This document shows, piece after piece, positions 4,781 through 6,239 of a DNA stretch of 6,239 nucleotides. Under the pieces are notes generated by a model. It was not told the DNA's origin, did not search any database, and saw only the letters and a list, made by a program, of their open reading frames with translations. This DNA comes from an uncultured Pseudoflavonifractor sp. (GTDB lineage: Bacteria > Bacillota_A > Clostridia > Oscillospirales > Oscillospiraceae): assembly GCA_947575475.1 (NCBI GenBank), contig CANPNN010000079.1:1-6239 (forward strand), in the 5' to 3' direction. The stretch's first letter is position 1. Each line of letters begins with the position of its first letter. A program made the translations under genes and the position numbers.

Positions 4781-5863
4781 GTGCGTATTACTGCCATTCA
4801 AGTAGGACGGCTCTCCCTCCCCCTGTCCCACCCCTTCAAGACCGCCCTGCGCACCGTGGACCGGCTGGAGGACGTAGTGGTCCGGGTGGTGGGGGAAAAT
4901 GGACTGGAAGGCTATGGCGAAGCGCCTCCCACCGCCGTCATCACCGGGGATACCACCGGCTCCATTCTCTGCGCCATCCAAGACTTCATCGCTCCCGCCG
5001 TCGTGGGGATGGACCTTGAGGACCTCCCGGCCGTCATGGAGCGACTTCAGGGCTGTATGGTCCACAACACGACCCCAAAGGCCGCTGTGGACATGGCTCT
5101 CTACGACCTGTGGGCCAAGACCCAGGGCAAGCCCCTTTACCAGCTCCTGGGAAATGCCAAGACCTCTTTTGAAACAGACATCACCATCTCGGTAAACCCG
5201 GTGGAGGAGATGGTAAAGGACAGTTTGGAGGCCGTGGGAAAGGGCTTCACCACCTTGAAGATCAAGGTGGGCAAGGAGGGCGCCGCCGACGTGGAGCGCA
5301 TCGCCGCCATCCGGGAGGCGGTAGGTCCCGGCGTGAAGCTTCGGGTGGACGCCAACCAGGGCTGGACCGCCGCCCAGTCGGTGGCCATCATCAAGGCCAT
5401 GGAGGATAAAGGGCTGGACATTGAGCTGGTCGAACAGCCCGTCCCCGCCCTGGACGTGGCGGGGCTCAAGTTCGTCACCGGGGAGGTGGATACCCCCATC
5501 CTGGCGGACGAGGCGGTATTCTCCCCCACAGACGCGGCCAACCTCATCGCCATCCACGCCGCCGACTATATCAACATCAAACTGATGAAGACCGGCGGGA
5601 TCTGGAATGCCCTGAAGATCTGTGAGCTTGCCAAGCGGCACAATGTGAAATGCATGATCGGCTGTATGCTGGAAAGCCAGATCTCGGTAGCCGCCGCCGC
5701 CCACCTGTGCGCCGGTCAGGAGGTCATCGCCATGGCCGATCTGGACGGTCCCAGCCTCTGCGCTTGTGACCCCTTCCCCGGCGGCCCCCTCTTTGATGGG
5801 CCCACCATCTCCATGAGCGGCGACCCGGGTATCGGCGTCCAGTTCTCCACGGAGTGGAAATAA
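4781..5863 (+). CDS. Dipeptide epimerase, L-Ala-D/L-Glu epimerase type (enolase superfamily)
   Basis: This 360-residue enzyme should epimerise the C-terminal residue of a dipeptide, classically L-Ala-D-Glu from murein, in the cytoplasm. Counting from the GTG at 4781, acid-base lysines are K160 and K162 (KIKVG) and K267 (NIKLMK). Metal ligands are D190 (DAN), E218 (EQP) and D243 (ADE). The DLD motif (320-322), which in the family binds the substrate amino group, and R24 in PFKTALR, which contacts the glutamate end in the Bacillus enzyme as I recall it, are both present. The fold is a capping domain (about 1-125) followed by a beta/alpha barrel. GTG at 4781 is chosen because GGAGG (4768-4772) lies eight bases before it; the upstream in-frame TTG at 4766 overlaps that site. 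Substrate specificity cannot be settled from sequence. The Bacillus subtilis equivalent is YkfB. Confidence 0.92.
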   Translation: MRITAIQVGRLSLPLSHPFKTALRTVDRLEDVVVRVVGENGLEGYGEAPPTAVITGDTTGSILCAIQDFIAPAVVGMDLEDLPAVMERLQGCMVHNTTPKAAVDMALYDLWAKTQGKPLYQLLGNAKTSFETDITISVNPVEEMVKDSLEAVGKGFTTLKIKVGKEGAADVERIAAIREAVGPGVKLRVDANQGWTAAQSVAIIKAMEDKGLDIELVEQPVPALDVAGLKFVTGEVDTPILADEAVFSPTDAANLIAIHAADYINIKLMKTGGIWNALKICELAKRHNVKCMIGCMLESQISVAAAAHLCAGQEVIAMADLDGPSLCACDPFPGGPLFDGPTISMSGDPGIGVQFSTEWK

Positions 5864-6037
5864 ATTAAGTTAAAAATGAAAAGTTGCGGTGTCCGGCAAA
5901 GCCGGACTATTAAAATAGTCGCCTTCGGCGATAACAGAATACAGCTTTTTCACTTATCTTGTATCGTCTCCGCCCCCCGGCGGTCATGATAGGAGCCCCT
6001 CCGGCTCCACAACAAACGGAAGGAAGGATATGAAGCC
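5864..6037 (+). other. Hairpin-rich gap before the lipoprotein gene
   Basis: No gene is visible. Besides the triple hairpin at 5891-5931, there are CCGCC/GGCGG (5970-5974 with 5979-5983) and GGAGCC/GGCTCC (5992-5997 with 6003-6008), the latter about 12 bases before the lipoprotein ribosome binding site. No stem is followed directly by a T run; CTTTTT occurs at 5945-5950. I found no convincing promoter, so read-through from the epimerase is possible but not shown. Confidence 0.4.
5891..5931. repeat. Three abutting short-loop hairpins, possible intergenic repeat
   Basis: Three inverted repeats run into each other: GTCCGGC-AAA-GCCGGAC (5891-5907), GACTAT-TAAA-ATAGTC (5905-5920) and TCGCC-TTC-GGCGA (5919-5931). 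The first and second share GAC and the second and third share TC, so they are mutually exclusive at their ends. No U tract follows. The compact design resembles dispersed palindromic repeats, though copy number cannot be judged from one window. Confidence 0.4.
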
Positions 6038-6239
6038 ATGAAACTTACCAAACGACTGACCGCCCTATCCCTGGCCGCCGCCCTCACCCTGGGTCTGGCC
6101 GCCTGCGGCGGCCAAAAGGATCCGGATCCCACCGTCAGCGGCGAGCCCGGCGGCGTCGCCCCCTCCGCGGAGGGCACCACTTACCGCCAGCTCTACTCCA
6201 GCGAGGTGGAGACCATGAACTACCTGACCACCACCACCT
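6038..6239 (+). CDS. Peptide ABC transporter substrate-binding lipoprotein, N-terminal part
   Basis: The gene runs off the window; 67 residues are visible. MKLTKRLTALSLAAALTLGL is a lipoprotein signal peptide with lipobox LAAC, so C23 would be lipidated and the protein anchored on the outer face of the membrane. A low-complexity Gly/Pro/Asp linker (about 24-46) leads into TTYRQLYSSEVETMNYLTT, the typical opening of family 5 oligopeptide-binding proteins (OppA/DppA type). Such proteins deliver di- or oligopeptides to an ABC permease. AGGAAGGA (6021-6028) is well placed for the ATG at 6038; an ATG at 6030 is out of frame and stops after three codons. Next to a dipeptide epimerase it fits peptide uptake. 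The lipoprotein call is strong, the peptide specificity is inferred from a short segment. Confidence 0.78.
   Translation, partial: MKLTKRLTALSLAAALTLGLAACGGQKDPDPTVSGEPGGVAPSAEGTTYRQLYSSEVETMNYLTTTT

Noticed and set aside
4763..5704. 313-codon minus-strand open frame opposite the epimerase
   Set aside because: It is His/Gly-rich with no recognisable motif and no ribosome binding site, and the plus strand carries all the catalytic residues of a known enzyme family.
5891..5931. CRISPR or classical terminator
   Set aside because: There are no spaced direct repeats, and none of the stems is followed by a T run.
5950..6180. 76-codon minus-strand frame opposite the lipoprotein start
   Set aside because: It is antisense to a signal peptide with a clear lipobox and has no recognisable product.

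Overview
The window looks like chromosome of a fairly high-GC, Gram-positive anaerobe of the Clostridia, probably an Oscillospiraceae-type gut bacterium. This is inferred from GGAGG-type ribosome binding sites, TTGACA/TATAAT promoters that often carry an extended TG, a lysine riboswitch, a Gram-positive-style lipoprotein start, and the DUF1653 and ArsC-like small genes. No database search was possible.

Layout. Positions 1-211 hold no convincing gene but contain two strong inverted repeats. A large minus-strand gene (212-2512) encodes a sugar-nucleotide pyrophosphorylase fused to a left-handed beta-helix and a phosphomannomutase-like tail whose catalytic motifs are missing. Facing away from it, a recognisable promoter drives a tight two-gene plus-strand unit: a DUF1653 protein (2630-2845) and an ArsC/Spx-fold thioredoxin-like protein (2850-3182). 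A shared hairpin terminator separates this unit from a convergent WYL-domain transcription regulator on the minus strand (3226-4206).

The most interesting part is 4207-6239. The WYL gene is transcribed divergently from a strong plus-strand promoter that leads directly into a lysine (L-box) riboswitch (about 4365-4538) and a textbook intrinsic terminator (4584-4616). An antiterminator that would use the 3' strand of the P1 stem can be drawn by hand, so lysine should switch read-through off. Next come a second promoter without a riboswitch (4679-4707), a dipeptide epimerase of the enolase superfamily (4781-5863) with all the catalytic residues of L-Ala-D/L-Glu epimerases, a short hairpin-rich gap, and the start of a lipoprotein that resembles an oligopeptide-binding protein of an ABC transporter (6038 to the window edge).

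Read together, the right half suggests a peptide-uptake and murein-peptide catabolism locus. Its input is partly lysine-gated, and it may also be controlled by the adjacent WYL regulator, whose promoter region carries two clear dyads. The pairing of lysine sensing with a dipeptide epimerase is the main lead here.
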